A stretch of 64,000 bases of DNA from Epiperipatus broadwayi (Eukaryota > Onychophora > Udeonychophora > Euonychophora > Peripatidae). The notes beneath the pieces are model-generated. The model was not told the origin of the DNA. It did no database searches and saw only the letters and a program-made list of their open reading frames with translations. The number at the start of each line of letters is the position of its first letter. Within the stretch, counting starts at the first letter, position 1. Shown here in pieces: positions 37,763 to 49,251 of the stretch. The position numbers and the translations under genes are program-made. Location of the stretch: the NCBI GenBank assembly GCA_028023455.1, contig JAQFVV010000013.1, forward strand, positions 2,668,001 through 2,732,000, given 5' to 3'.

Positions 37763-38760
37763 TTTTCTGTACTGGTCTGAATCGTTTTACTCCGGTCTTA
37801 TTTATAACTTACATATGCACGGAGAATGAAGTGACATATGTAATTAAGTTAAAGGCTGATAATAATCCATTCAAAAATATGTTGGATAAATATAAAAAAT
37901 ATTTCCAAATAGAATTATTAGAGGAGGGAGATTCTATCTATGTTAGATTAATTGAAACCCTCCTTGTTAAACTATCTCACTATTATCCAATTATCTAAAG
38001 GTTGGTCACCTTTTTTTTCTTTGCATACCTTTGAAAGTACTGAAATGCTATGATCCAGCCTTTATGCACCACCCCTGATAAAGAAACCTAATATTCATCT
38101 CCCTTTCCTTTTTTCTTTCCCAAGACAGTATGCAAATATAAAGGACCACTATCATATATCTGTATTATATTAATAGATTCTGACATAAAAGTGAAATCGA
38201 TCTAACTCTCCAGTAAAGCCATCCCAATAACTAGCTCATTATATTGTTTATTTTTCTCTTATCTCAGGTTAATACATGGTTCAGTTCTCCAGTTCTATAA
38301 CTATAATAATTATATACTACAAATATGTAATTTACCCCAAATAAATAAATCATGCGGTAAACAATTTAAGTATGAAATATAATACCTTTTTTTTTATTTC
38401 CCTCCACCAAGTACATATAAGATAATTTAATATTGAAAAAGAAAATTGAAGATGATTGCATAATGGGTGAGGTCTATACTCCCCTTCCCACTTTAAGAGT
38501 AACAGAATAATAAATTATGTATATGTGACAAACATTAAAAAAAAAATAATTCGAGGTTTACAAGCATGTCTAACATTTATTCCTTTCTTGTAAATCTTAA
38601 TATTATGGGCACATCAATATTCTTGTACTCATATTAGATTTTTATATGATAACATCTATGTCTCATATTTTTGGGTGCATAGTGATGATGCATAAAGTAC
38701 ATGAACATAAAAACACTCACCATGAGGTGTTGGCATGGTGATTGAAAGAATTAAGAAATA

Positions 38761-38926
38761 GTAGGATCCTGCACATGGCGGATCGAGGTTAGATATACAT
38801 GTAAGTACCCTCTAATGTAATACATATTCCAAAAGATTAAATAGTAGGATCCTGCACATGGCGGATTGAGGTTAGATATACATGTAAGTACCCTCTAATG
38901 TAATACATATTCCAAAAGATTAAATA
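38761..38926 (+). repeat. 83 bp tandem duplication in the LTR
   Basis: GTAGGATCCTGCACATGGCG, then TAATACATATTCCAAAAG, occurs twice (38761-38843 and 38844-38926) with one difference. The sister LTR has a single copy near 27855-27935, so the duplication happened after insertion. Confidence 0.9.
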
Positions 38927-39518
38927 AAAGGATTAATAATTACAATATACAAAGGAGTAAAACAACAACAAATATTTATAGAATTATAAAATTAATATTA
39001 CAAAAAATATATACTCATCTTAGCTTCTGAACTCCGTTCAGGTTCGACTTCTAAACGAACAATATCACTACTCGACAGGGCAGATCGGCTTTCCTTCCAT
39101 CAGGGTATGCTGGCTTCTAAATCATCTTTGGGCATCAGGGTTGAATGGGTGGGGGTGTACTGCTGCTAGTAGTCTACTCCACGATTATCTGGTAAGCTTG
39201 AAAAATATTAAGGCCATCTTGATCTGGTATCTCTTCTAGGGTATTTGGTTATAATTTCCCAGTATATATATTTCCCATGGCAGAATTTACCACAGAAAAT
39301 CAGTTTTACTTATTCAGATTGCAAATTAAGAATTATAACTTAGTCAATCACAGCTTTAGCATTCCTAATATAATTTTCCAAGATTGGGAGATGAGTTGTC
39401 AACTATTTAAGAGTTCTGCAAAACATTTTGCTTCATTGATAGTAATGGTGTCATTCTCTTCTGAGGTCCATGGCCACAGTTATAACGTAATGGCTATTCT
39501 CTTTTCTTTTTTGATTTT

Positions 39519-39879
39519 AAACAAAGGCAAAACTCCCCCCCATACAGTAGCTTATATAGTCATATTAACAATGTTTTCAATTTCATTCTCATAGTTTTAT
39601 AGTAAAGTAGAGTTAAAAGGTGGCTGCTGGAGGGTTGCATTAGATCCTAAGATCTAGGTGCAGTGCTCTCAGATCCAAGGCTCCTCACTGATGATGGCCA
39701 CAAGCCAGAAACTAGTCTGGGGATATTGGATGAGTAGGCACTAGATAGGGATTTTATGCACAAGCCTTCTGGCATCCATTGATTACTCTGTTTGGCACAG
39801 GATGGCACTACTGTATGGGGAGTTTTGCCTTTGTTTACAACAAATTATGTGCTGGTATAGAGATGGTGATCATGTGATG
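39519..39879 (+). mobile_element. Hammerhead-carrying short element, family 1 (complete insertion)
   Basis: A 361 bp insertion into the right LTR, flanked by a 12 bp duplication TTTTTTGATTTT (39507-39518 and 39880-39891); the sister LTR shows the empty site near 28545-28566. The first 32 bp (AAACAAAGGCAAAACTCCCC, then ATACAGTAG) are an inverted copy of 39836-39808, so the 5' end is built from the inverted 3' region. It encodes no protein and has no poly(A). A long duplication and no internal RT suggest mobilisation by someone else's retrotransposition machinery. Confidence 0.85.
39673..39731 (+). ncRNA. Hammerhead ribozyme, type I, best-preserved copy
   Basis: CTGATGA 39688-39694; stem II TGGC (39695-39698) and GCCA (39704-39707) closing a CACAA loop; GAAA 39708-39711; stem III A39711-C39712 with G39715-T39716 around a two-base loop; C39717 precedes the predicted cleavage site. 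Stem I has an inner helix TCCTCA/TGGGGA (39682-39687 with 39718-39723), a GGC/TA internal loop and an outer helix ATCCAA/TTGGAT (39673-39678 with 39726-39731); further pairing is possible outside. Every invariant core base is present. Such short stem III forms, known from Penelope-associated hammerheads, often work better as dimers. Confidence 0.92.
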
Positions 39880-40922
39880 TTTTTTGATTTTGACACCCTT
39901 TACCAAAATTTCTCTAATAGCAACACCGTGTATGAATGATTAAATTTCCAAGTATCATTTCCTCTTTCTTTTGCTCTCAAACGGTGATACCAGGAACAAA
40001 ATATAATAATGAGTGACCTCTTAGCAAAAACAAAGTCAGATCCCCTGGAAAAGCAAGCCCAAACTGAACTCTCCGCACCTGGTAAGCAGCTCCCAAGGTC
40101 CGCCCATCAGCCAATTTCAATACCCTCCCCCCATGAACTATTTATTGCATCAGTCAGCAAACTCCTTAATTATACCTTATATAAATTCCTTTCAATTTTT
40201 ATGTTTTAAAGTACACTTTTCTAATTTTGGAAATTATAGTTTCCATCTTAGACTAATTACACCACCCATTATACCTTCATTCTTTAGATAACAACAACTT
40301 CTTTTGATTTTATCTTTACAAACAAAAAAAAAATACTCTTAATACAACAATATTTCTCCCCCCCCCCTTTTAAAGCAAATTACAATGCCTAAAAGTTTTA
40401 CATAGATAAAGATTGATTAATTATGGACCCACAATTACAATGGATAGAAAAATTTAAATTCTTTCTATTAAAAAATTTTAGAAATAATTTTTTTTATAAA
40501 TTAATGTATACACATACCGAAACATTACAATTAATAATATAATATAAATACAAAAGTGTTCCAACACGTAAACAAATGTTACTACAACCTCTTGGTTTTC
40601 TCTTTATTGTTAATTTTCTTCTTTTATAAACAACAAAAACAAAAATCTTACAAGCTCATAAATAATGATATAACACAACTATATAGATTTGTTGTGCACA
40701 TAAAAGCTTATTAATAATTATAATATATCCACTTGTAGTGTAGATGTGAATAGGAATATAGCATAGACCAACCCCAATTATTTATGCAAAACATATATAA
40801 ATATCTATAATATACATTCTATTACGATCAATTCGGTATATATATAAAAAAATTATAATTGTGCTGTATACCCCGCAGCAGCCATTTTGTGCAAGGATGT
40901 TATATACGGTCTGGCACAATAT

Positions 40923-41390
40923 ATTGATTCACAATTGTGTATAATATTTAAAAACAAAAAAAATTGTAATTCTACTCTAAAAGTTCATTTTAAAAACAAA
41001 TCTAAAGATGTAAAATAAAATATAGTGACAATCTTAAAATCCAATTCAGCTGTTCAGCTAACATGATATAGAAAAATATGTGATCAAAGAATATAACATC
41101 TATAAAACAGATTTATATAAAAAAGTTTGATTTATTTGTAAACAATGTGAATAATATATATTAATTAATCAATGTATATGACATCCAAAATACAAGTTCA
41201 TTTTCAAAATAAATAAAAGCAAAAAAGTTATGGCATCAGTTTTAATATCTAAGATTGTTATGCCAGTTAACTTGATATAGAAAACATATGCTCAAAATAT
41301 CTTCCATAGAAAAGTTGAAATGAATAAAATAATTATTTCAGTTTATTCATTAACAATTGTTAACTATAAATAAAATACAAAAGTTTACAA
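40923..41390. repeat. Two diverged units of about 240 bp
   Basis: Units near 40923-41160 and 41165-41390 share AAGTTCATTTT, then ATGATATAGAAAA/TTGATATAGAAAA and CATCTATA/CTTCCATAGAAAA blocks. A third relative lies at 26640-26870, across the LTR element, so the element seems to have landed inside an old tandem repeat. Confidence 0.45.
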
Positions 41391-41484
41391 TTTTACAGTA
41401 AACAATATACAAAAAAGATGTTATTTTTATTGTCAATTTTTGTTAGTATACAACACAAAATTCCTTCATAATTAATATAAGTAT

Positions 41485-42773
41485 ATATAAATAAACAAAC
41501 AAACTCCTTTTAAAAACTTGCTTTTTATATGACTACAATCATCAAGAAAATAAAAAATCCAATGTTTCGACTATTTTATAGTCTTTTTTCAAGGCACACT
41601 AAATATATATATAATAATAAATATTACATATTCAAATATATATATATATTTAATAAAAAAATACAAAATATATTCACAATCAAAAATTCACCTTATCTCA
41701 CTCCCCTTTCCTATTGCAAACAATCACAACATAATCACAAAAACCTTTTTAAAATAAAATAAAAATCTATATATATCCTTTAAAAACATTCAATTAATAA
41801 CCTATTATTTTCTTTTCTCTTTTTCCATTAACATTCTATTTAACTATGGTTTTATTTCATTAAAGTACATACCTTCCTTTATCATTCTTTCAATGTATAA
41901 CTTAACACATTCCAAAAGCTTTATTTCAAAATCCCCATGCTTAAATTTATTCATGTGAATGTAAACAGCAGAATTTTATCACCTAAATGCTGTTTTAATC
42001 TAGTTTTTAATTTATTCTTACTAGTCCCAACATATGTCATTTCTACATTCTTTCTAAAACAATCCAAACATTTTATCAAATAAACTGAATTCATAATCTC
42101 TAACCTATTATAGTCCCCATTATTATTAATTTAAAAATCTAAACTTGCTTTCTTTTTATAAACTGGACAAATTGAAACATTATATTTCCTATTAATCATT
42201 TTAACTAATTTCTTAACTTTAATAAATAAATCTTTGGATATATTGAAACCAACATAAATAAATTTTTCTCTATTCCTATTTCTATCTAATCCCATTCTAT
42301 TTTTTATTTTATTTATATCAGAAAATAAATATTTAACTACACCCCTAGGATAATCATTCAAAAAATATTCATTCCTAATAATATCAACCTCATTATTAAA
42401 CAAATTACTATTTGAACATAACTTAATTGCTTTAAGAATTTTATTATTAACAATATTAATTTTACTATGATTATCAATATCTTAAAACCAATTACTTGAC
42501 AATCCAAAAAATGTTCTTTTTTTTCTAAACACAGATGTTTCTATAATTACATTACCACACCAACCATTTTTTTTAAAAATTCTAACATTCATGTATTCAA
42601 TAGCATTAATATATTCTTTTTCCATAGTAAACTTTATTTTTTCAACTCTACCATTAATATAATTCAAAAAATTATCTGCATTTCTTTTATTACTACTGAA
42701 AAACATAAAATAGTCATCAATATATCTAACATAAAAAACTGTTTTTAAAAGGAGTTTGTTTGTTTATTTATAT
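41485..42773 (-). mobile_element. 5'-truncated Penelope-like element with inverted ends
   Basis: The 33 bp at 41485-41517 recur inverted at 42741-42773 without a mismatch (AAATAAACAAACAAACTCC core). Between them, on the minus strand, lie the end of a PLE reverse transcriptase, a GIY-YIG endonuclease and a 3' non-coding tail. Truncated PLE copies preceded by an inverted copy of the 3' end are known. The tail contains CTTGAAAAA, then GACTAT/ATAGTC and GAAAC (about 41600-41568), which resembles a hammerhead with a mutated core. Confidence 0.8.
41795..42740 (-). pseudogene. PLE reverse transcriptase C-terminus plus GIY-YIG endonuclease
   Basis: The frame begins VRYIDDYFMFFSS (catalytic YIDD) at 42735, continues in 42706-42482 with FTMEKEYINAIEYMNVRIFKK, then 42403-42131 (NEYFLNDYPRGVV, YVGFNISKDLF), and ends near 41800 after LEIMNSVYLIKCLDCF and MTYVGTSKNKLKTRLKQHLGD, the YVG...R endonuclease motif. 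At least three frame breaks. The 5' two thirds of the RT are missing. The closest relative in the window is the fragment at 8632-9137. Confidence 0.8.
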
Positions 42774-42774
42774 A

Positions 42775-45700
42775 TTGGATATTTATGAACTATTTTGGAA
42801 AGAAGAAATGTGTGGTTGATATATTAAATTTAATGTAAGTATTTAATGAATTTTTTTGTTTTGTTTAATAAATATTTTAAAAATATCATTATGGTAATTA
42901 TGCTACTACAATAAATTTCCTTTTGATCAGGTCTTTTTTAAATTTAATTTTTCTTTAATTAATGATTGTTTTAAATACAACAAATATAGAAATACCTTTT
43001 AAGCAAAATTTTCCACTTCCTAACAATCATTTTAACATAGGCCACAATTTATAAAACAATATGCAAAAGTGGCATAACTTTTATTATATTAAATTTATGC
43101 TGCATAGCAATACAACTTTTATTCATAATAAAATAAATACAAGTAAAGAAATTATTATTATTTTTGCAATATTTACTAAAAAATTACATTTATATTATGT
43201 TATTAGATTACATTTTTTGTTTCACCATTATAATTACAGATATGTATTTGAGTGACCTTATTTATTTCACTTAATTTTTCAAATCCAAAATGAGCTGAGA
43301 ATCAAAGGTTTGTGACTAATAGCAACTTTTTTTTAATAATGCAAAATAGTTTATTCAGCTTTTAAAACATATTTTATAACTTAAAACAAATCAATTTCTT
43401 TTTATTTCATGTTTTTATGACAGCTTTTAGATTACAATTTCTTCTAAAATAAAAATAGAACACAATTCACTCAAATCATAAGTCATCAACAACTATAAAA
43501 CAAAAATCTATAATAAATTAGTTCCACATTTTAAATTAAAATAATGTTCTGAGTAAAAAATATATTGTTTCAACATAGTATAAAGTTTAGATTCAATTTT
43601 TTAAAAAAACATATAAAATTGAAAATAATGACTAGTAGATCAATGGACCTCAATAAACAATTTATCACTATAACATTTACACCCACCTAGTGGCCATTAT
43701 AAGAAAACAACTGTTAGTAAAAAGAATGTCAGAAGTATGTTATTGCAGATTAATAATCTGTCATAATTACCATCATTATTATTAGACTTTATTATAATTA
43801 AAGTAAAATATGAATATTTACTAAGATATTATTAATGTTTAGGACCTAGTAATGAACTAATAATAAGAAATTAAAGTATTAAGCATTAACCTAATTTTAT
43901 AATCCATTTAAACGTAATTTTAAGATGTCATAATACAATATTAAAAGAACTATTAAGCACAGATGATATATTTTCAAATAAAAACTATTATTTAAGCTCA
44001 ATAGGTGTAGGACAGAAGCTTTTAATAAAAAAATTAAAATGATTGTAGTAATTATTAAAACTGATTTTATTGTTTCAACTATGATAACTTGCATTTTCTT
44101 TAAAATTATAACAAACCCACTCCCAAAATAAATTTTAATTTTACTATTGGATAGTAATAAACATATAAAACATCTTTAAAAAAGTTAACAATTTTATTAA
44201 TATTAATTGTAATATTGAAATTAATTTTTTTTAAAAAGATATCTTTCCAACCAATCAGAGAATATTATTTAAATCACTATATTAAATTAACGAATCAAAA
44301 AGCGTATTTCATAAAAACTGTCGTGCATTATTAGGATTCTAAAACAAAATTAAAAATATATAATAAGAATTATTGTAAATGTAAATGCATATTATATTTA
44401 ATTTGAATAATTTCATCAAAGTCTAAATAATATAATGAATTAAAAATAAAGAAATATATATATATTTCACGTAACTGTTAATATTAGTTTATACTCAAAT
44501 TCTAAATAAACTGGTGAAAATGAAGTTTTTAAATATATAAATAAAATTAAAATAATTATCAATGTAAATAAATTAAAGTTTAAAATTAAATTATTTTAAT
44601 GAAAAAGTAAACATTTTTCATTGTTTTTGAATAAATTTTCAATCTCATAACTAAAACTCGGAAAAGCATTTTAAACCTAAAGTTATATCAAGATGTTGTT
44701 AAATTATATTCTAAAATTATAATATTGAAATGATCCCTTACTTTAGAGTTTATGACAATCTTGAAGAAAGCAACTTCCCTTTCATGATTGGTCCAAAATG
44801 GCGGTTAGAAGCAATAAGAATGATGGGAAGGATGTCCAAAAAAAAAAAAATCTAATTCAAACTTATAATAATATATATAAACATTGATTTATAAAGTATG
44901 AATCATTAAAATTCACAACTTGATTTTTATAATTCTCAAATCATATTTCATGAAGAAAATAAAAAGATATGGAAGGAAAAAAGACATACTAAAAATATAA
45001 ACTTTCTTTCCTATGCTATAAAATAAACCAGAAGTATTTTTCTATGGCCTTCTACAATATGATCTGAGCAACTTTTTATATGCTCAAAGGATATCATTAT
45101 ACAAAATATATTTTTAAAATGTCACGTTATCACATGACCTAAGGTTGAAAAAAAATTAAACATACACAGAAAAGTGGGACTAGAGAATGATCAATCTCAC
45201 TGACCAGTTTATAAGGGAGTCAACTTACACATTTCTTGTTACAAAAAAAAAAAAAAAAACTTTCATTTTTTTTTTTTAATATAAAAAAAAAAAGTTTGAT
45301 AAATACACTTGAATGCTTCCTGTTACAACATATTCAGAAACTCAGACTTTGATCATGTGATTTTCATCAAAAGGATAAAAAAATTAGAGCAGATGACTAC
45401 ATATTATTGAAACATCTTAATTGCTTGATATTGAGGAAGTCTATCAGATGAAGGCCCAACTTGTATTAGCAATAGGGTTCTGTCAATTAAGACAGAAGGC
45501 AAATTATTATTAAATAAAACCACTTACCATAAAGTTTCATGGCAGTATATATATATGATTTTTTTCTTTTTTAATACTAAGAACAAAATCCACACAAAGT
45601 ATGCTTAAAAGAGAGTGTATGTGTGTGAATGTGAAAGAGAGTGTAGTTTGTGGGTGTGGCCAAGTAATAAACTTACAAATTCAGAGACCTGTTTCTTACA

Positions 45701-46704
45701 AAGTTACAGACAATTGTTGATTAGAAATATATAAATATCAGAATGAAAAAAATATATGTAAAATAACATATACTATCCATAACAATTACAAATAAATAAT
45801 AGCTTAGAGAAATAATCTCTTTTTGCAATAAGCTTATGAAGAGATTTAAAAGATCTACTGAAAAAAATTTGCTAGTACCAATATCTCTTTTTGTATTAGG
45901 CTAAAACTGAGCACAAACAATTATTTATTATCAGTATTCACTTGCAATGGTTTCATTCTATGTCTTAAGATTTTTTTGTATATAAATGGCATTTAGTAAC
46001 TAGGTCATTTTATAAATAGACATATAACACTCAAGAATCAAAGTTGTGATCCATATCTAATCAATGCAGTAACAATATGTAGATTTATTATAAATAGATT
46101 CTAGGCAAAATTAATATAATTAAATAGTAATAAATATTTAATCATTTATCCATTTATCCAGTGCTTTAGTTTATGATGCTGTTAAATGCAAAGGGTCTTT
46201 ATATATTGTACCAATACGATCGTATTGGCATATATATAAAATAATTTTATCTAAAAAAATTATTAAAATAATAAATCAACAAATCAATAAATAAGTTATA
46301 AAAAATCTAAAAGGTTTCTTTAGTAAACAAAATGCAGTTTGCTGTCAAAACATAAGATTAAAAATCAAATAGTTTCCTATTATTAGTTTTGAAATAAAAG
46401 TTGCAATTAATTAAAAGAGGGGAAAAGTTAAACTAAAAGTTTTATAAAAAGAAGTAAAGAGTTTATTATTATTAGTTGAAAGTTGATTTTTAAGTTTAAA
46501 AAATATAAATCTCTTTTATTTAAATTAAAGAAAAAAAAAAGTAATCTTAAAAAAACTAAATAGTAAATTGATCTTGGGTTATATATATATGTAAATGACA
46601 AATTATTGTGAACTTTATAGTAAAATATATATGTGCAATTGCAAATAATAAATAGATGTATGTGTATTAAATATTAAAAAATAAATGGAAGTTATCATTA
46701 AAAA
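42775..46704. other. AT-rich intergenic DNA
   Basis: No gene recognised. At 44785-44805 CATGATTGG (CCAAT box on the other strand) precedes CAAAATGGCGG, a YY1-like start-site motif with an in-frame ATG, but the reading frame closes after 29 codons and I see no donor. Poly(A)/poly(T) runs at 45240-45295. Confidence 0.4.
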
Positions 46705-47273
46705 ACACAGCGGTGGCTATTAATTAAAAATATAAAACAACATGTTTGCATGGTTACTACTAATTAAACGATCTTCAAAAACATGAGATTATCAAAGGAA
46801 TTTCGACAACAGATATTGCCGGCGGATATGGAAACAAAAACACTTCACATGTATAAATAGCAAATTTTATCGGACAGTTCAGTGAGGACAAATAGTCGAG
46901 TTAATTGCATCAGAGTTACATTACAGTTCAGTACAATCTAGCAGTTTATTATGAATCAATCAAGAATGCAGTGTTAAAACCACGGAAAACATAGTCTTTC
47001 TCCAGCCTGGAGTCCAGTAGAACAGCAAAATCTGCCCGTGAAAATAATGTCTGCATAACAGCTTGAAGAATCTCCATCAATATCTAATTGTCTCCAAGTA
47101 TAGTGCCAATGGATAATATTCAAACTCCTCAAGAAATGTCTTAACCAGTTAGAGATATCCCATTAAATATATTTCATTAGAAGCAGCAAACAGCAAGCAG
47201 TATACCCGTTCTCAAAACCTTAGGTAAAAAACATTTTCTTATTCTCATTTATATAGTAGCCACCGCATTCGTA
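46705..47273 (+). mobile_element. Possible solo LTR or inverted-ended element
   Basis: GCGGTGGCTATTAA at the left (46709) is matched by inverted TATAGTAGCCACCGC at the right (47256-47270), and the segment between is richer in GC than its flanks. It contains a TATA box, an initiator and, at about 47222, CTTAG/GTAAAA, a possible splice donor. This fits an LTR with its promoter, but the ends are not clearly TG...CA and I found no target-site duplication. A host gene's first non-coding exon is the alternative. Confidence 0.4.
46852..46885 (+). promoter_or_regulatory. TATA box and initiator
   Basis: TATAAATAG at 46852-46860 lies 29 bases before the A of TTCAGTG (A at 46881), the spacing of a metazoan pol II core promoter with a TCAGT-type initiator. 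About 340 nt of GC-richer sequence follows before the possible donor at 47222. No long ORF is in it. Confidence 0.55.
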
Positions 47274-47274
47274 A

Positions 47275-49100
47275 AAATTTGTGTGAATCCTCCAAGAGTC
47301 AAGGATATGAACTCTATAGCACATAAAAATGAACTATTAATTTGTGTGTTCTAAATGTCAAATACTATTAATGCTTTATTATTATATATGTGAGTGTATG
47401 AGTTAATATGTGCGTGATCATTAGATAAATACCAGTGTTCTTTTATTAAGATTTATAAAATATTTAAAATTAGTATATTAAGTGTTAATTAAATAAATTG
47501 TCTTTAAACATAGGCTTTATTTTGTCGGTCAATTCTTTTTACCAATCTTTTATCAATACCTTTTCATCAATTCTTTTATCAATTCTTTTCACCACTAATT
47601 TTGTATAAGTTGTTATTGATTACAAGTAGCTGAGCTAGTAGTCTATGGGCATAATTTAGGCGTTGAGTTAGTGGCCATTGTTCAAAGTGCGTTGTTTATT
47701 TTTCTGAATAAATAGCTAGCGCCCGTGTTTACACAAAACAAAAAACTGCTTTGAACTTGGTGTTGAACTCAACAGTCGAGAAGAAGTTATTTCCTGGAAA
47801 TGTGACACTAGTTATATATTTTATAGCTATCATTTGGACATAATACTTTCCGAGTATGTTCTTCTCTGCCTAAGAGACCGGTGTTTCGAACTACTCATAT
47901 TCGAACCCGGTATAATATATATATGTATGTTGAGAATCTATATATTAGTGAAAATGAGGCAAGATCTATATAGAAGGATGCATTTCAATCTCATCTAGTC
48001 AGTTTCTTAAATAAAGTAGTTTAATGCAGTATGGGGTTTAAAAGCTAGAGAAGAAATAATATTAACATCATTCATTGTTCTAAAATAAATAAATTATTAA
48101 TTCATTATTTCAATTTCTGTATAACTTTCTTTCTAGGATTGATTTAACATTTCTGGGCTTTCACGCCTCATTTCTAGACTTCAGGTCTTTACAATATTTT
48201 TTTTACATCGCTCTTCTTTTAAGTTTTAGCAAATAAAATTTTATATATACTTTTCCTTTTCTGTTATCTCAAATATTTTTTTTCTTATCTATAAATAAGA
48301 TGTTTATATAGTAATCTGAAAGTGATATATATATATAAATACAATAATAAGAGCTTATGTGAAGAATCAAAATAAATATATGTATAAAATAAATTCAGAA
48401 TATAGATATATCTGTATAAATGTAGTAGATGGATTTCAAAACTTTACTTAATTAAATGAAATTTTATTTCTGAAGGCAAAAATAATGTAAAAGATATGCA
48501 AATATATTCCTTCAGTTAAATAAAACTATCCTCAAAATATATATACTTATTTAAAATAATATATATATATATATATAGTCATATAGAAACAAACTTATCA
48601 CATCTCATAAAAAAACTAAACATTATATTTTTATAAACAAATAATAAGATATTATCTAAAAAAAATTTTTAAAGCACATTTTGTAAAAAATTTATTAGTT
48701 TAATGTTAATTTTAAAATCAGATCATTTTATGTACTTCAATAAATAAATTGCTTTACTATTACATTTAAAATGGCCTCTTTAAAAAACGGAACAAAAATT
48801 AGTGCACTATTTTTTTAAAAAACAAAAGTTTTAGGAGTTATTTTATAAAGCAGAACATTTTAAATGCTTTTATACTAAAAACGACCAGATTTTTAAAAAA
48901 ATTTCTTTGTTAATTTTTAAAATAAAACATTCAGTATAAATCTTTAAAAATATCTATTTCTAAAAATATATATTACAAAAGCAATCAATTTTAAAAGAAA
49001 TCAACTTTTGTTTATTTTTTAATAACAATTTTATAATAAAAAGAATTTCAATTTACATAATAATTTAACAACAACTGTAAGTAAATCGATTAATGATAAC
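47275..49100. other. AT-rich DNA with a GC-richer repeat-like patch
   Basis: 47620-47930 is richer in GC and holds short inverted segments (GTTCAAAG/CTTTGAAC) and, on the minus strand, GGGTTCGAA (B-box-like) followed by GAAACACCGGTC. It may be an unclassified SINE. The rest is low complexity. Confidence 0.35.
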
Positions 49101-49251
49101 ACATTTGGAAAATCAAAGGCACTAGGTGGCAGTGTTAGCAGAAAGTTCATCTCACTTGGGCTCTCTTAAATTTCCTTAGTTTTCAAGGAGGGAGTAAGAG
49201 GAAAAAACTGAGTGGTAGACCAAAGGTAAGTGAAACATCTTACTTTTCTAA

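Larger units (their letters stand above)
26875..40918 (-). mobile_element. Large LTR retroelement with gag only, carrying two nested insertions
   Basis: Two direct repeats (26875-35373 and 37769-40918) flank a 2.4 kb interior (35374-37768). Both start TGTAC and end GGCAYA on the plus strand, and ATAT occurs on both outer sides (26871-26874 and 40919-40922), a 4 bp target-site duplication. The primer site, polypurine tract and gag all read on the minus strand. With later insertions removed, the LTRs are about 2709 and 2694 bp. There is no pol, so it would be non-autonomous. Confidence 0.8.
37769..40918 (-). repeat. 5' LTR of the large element
   Basis: 3150 bp. It aligns with the left LTR except for the family 1 insertion at 39519-39879 (plus its 12 bp duplication) and an 83 bp tandem duplication. 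The short frames in it (for example 37741-37998 and 39277-39594) also recur in mutated form in the other LTR and show no coding constraint. Confidence 0.8.

Noticed and set aside
26875-40918. Reading the flanking repeats as a segmental duplication instead of LTRs
   Set aside because: Primer site, polypurine tract, TG...CA-type ends, a 4 bp duplication and an internal gag all agree with an LTR element.
47880-47915. GAAACACCGGTC on the minus strand, looking like the 3' half of a hammerhead
   Set aside because: No CUGANGA block with a stem II lies upstream; only ATGAGTA with no room for a helix. A B-box-like GGGTTCGAA is nearby, but no A box.
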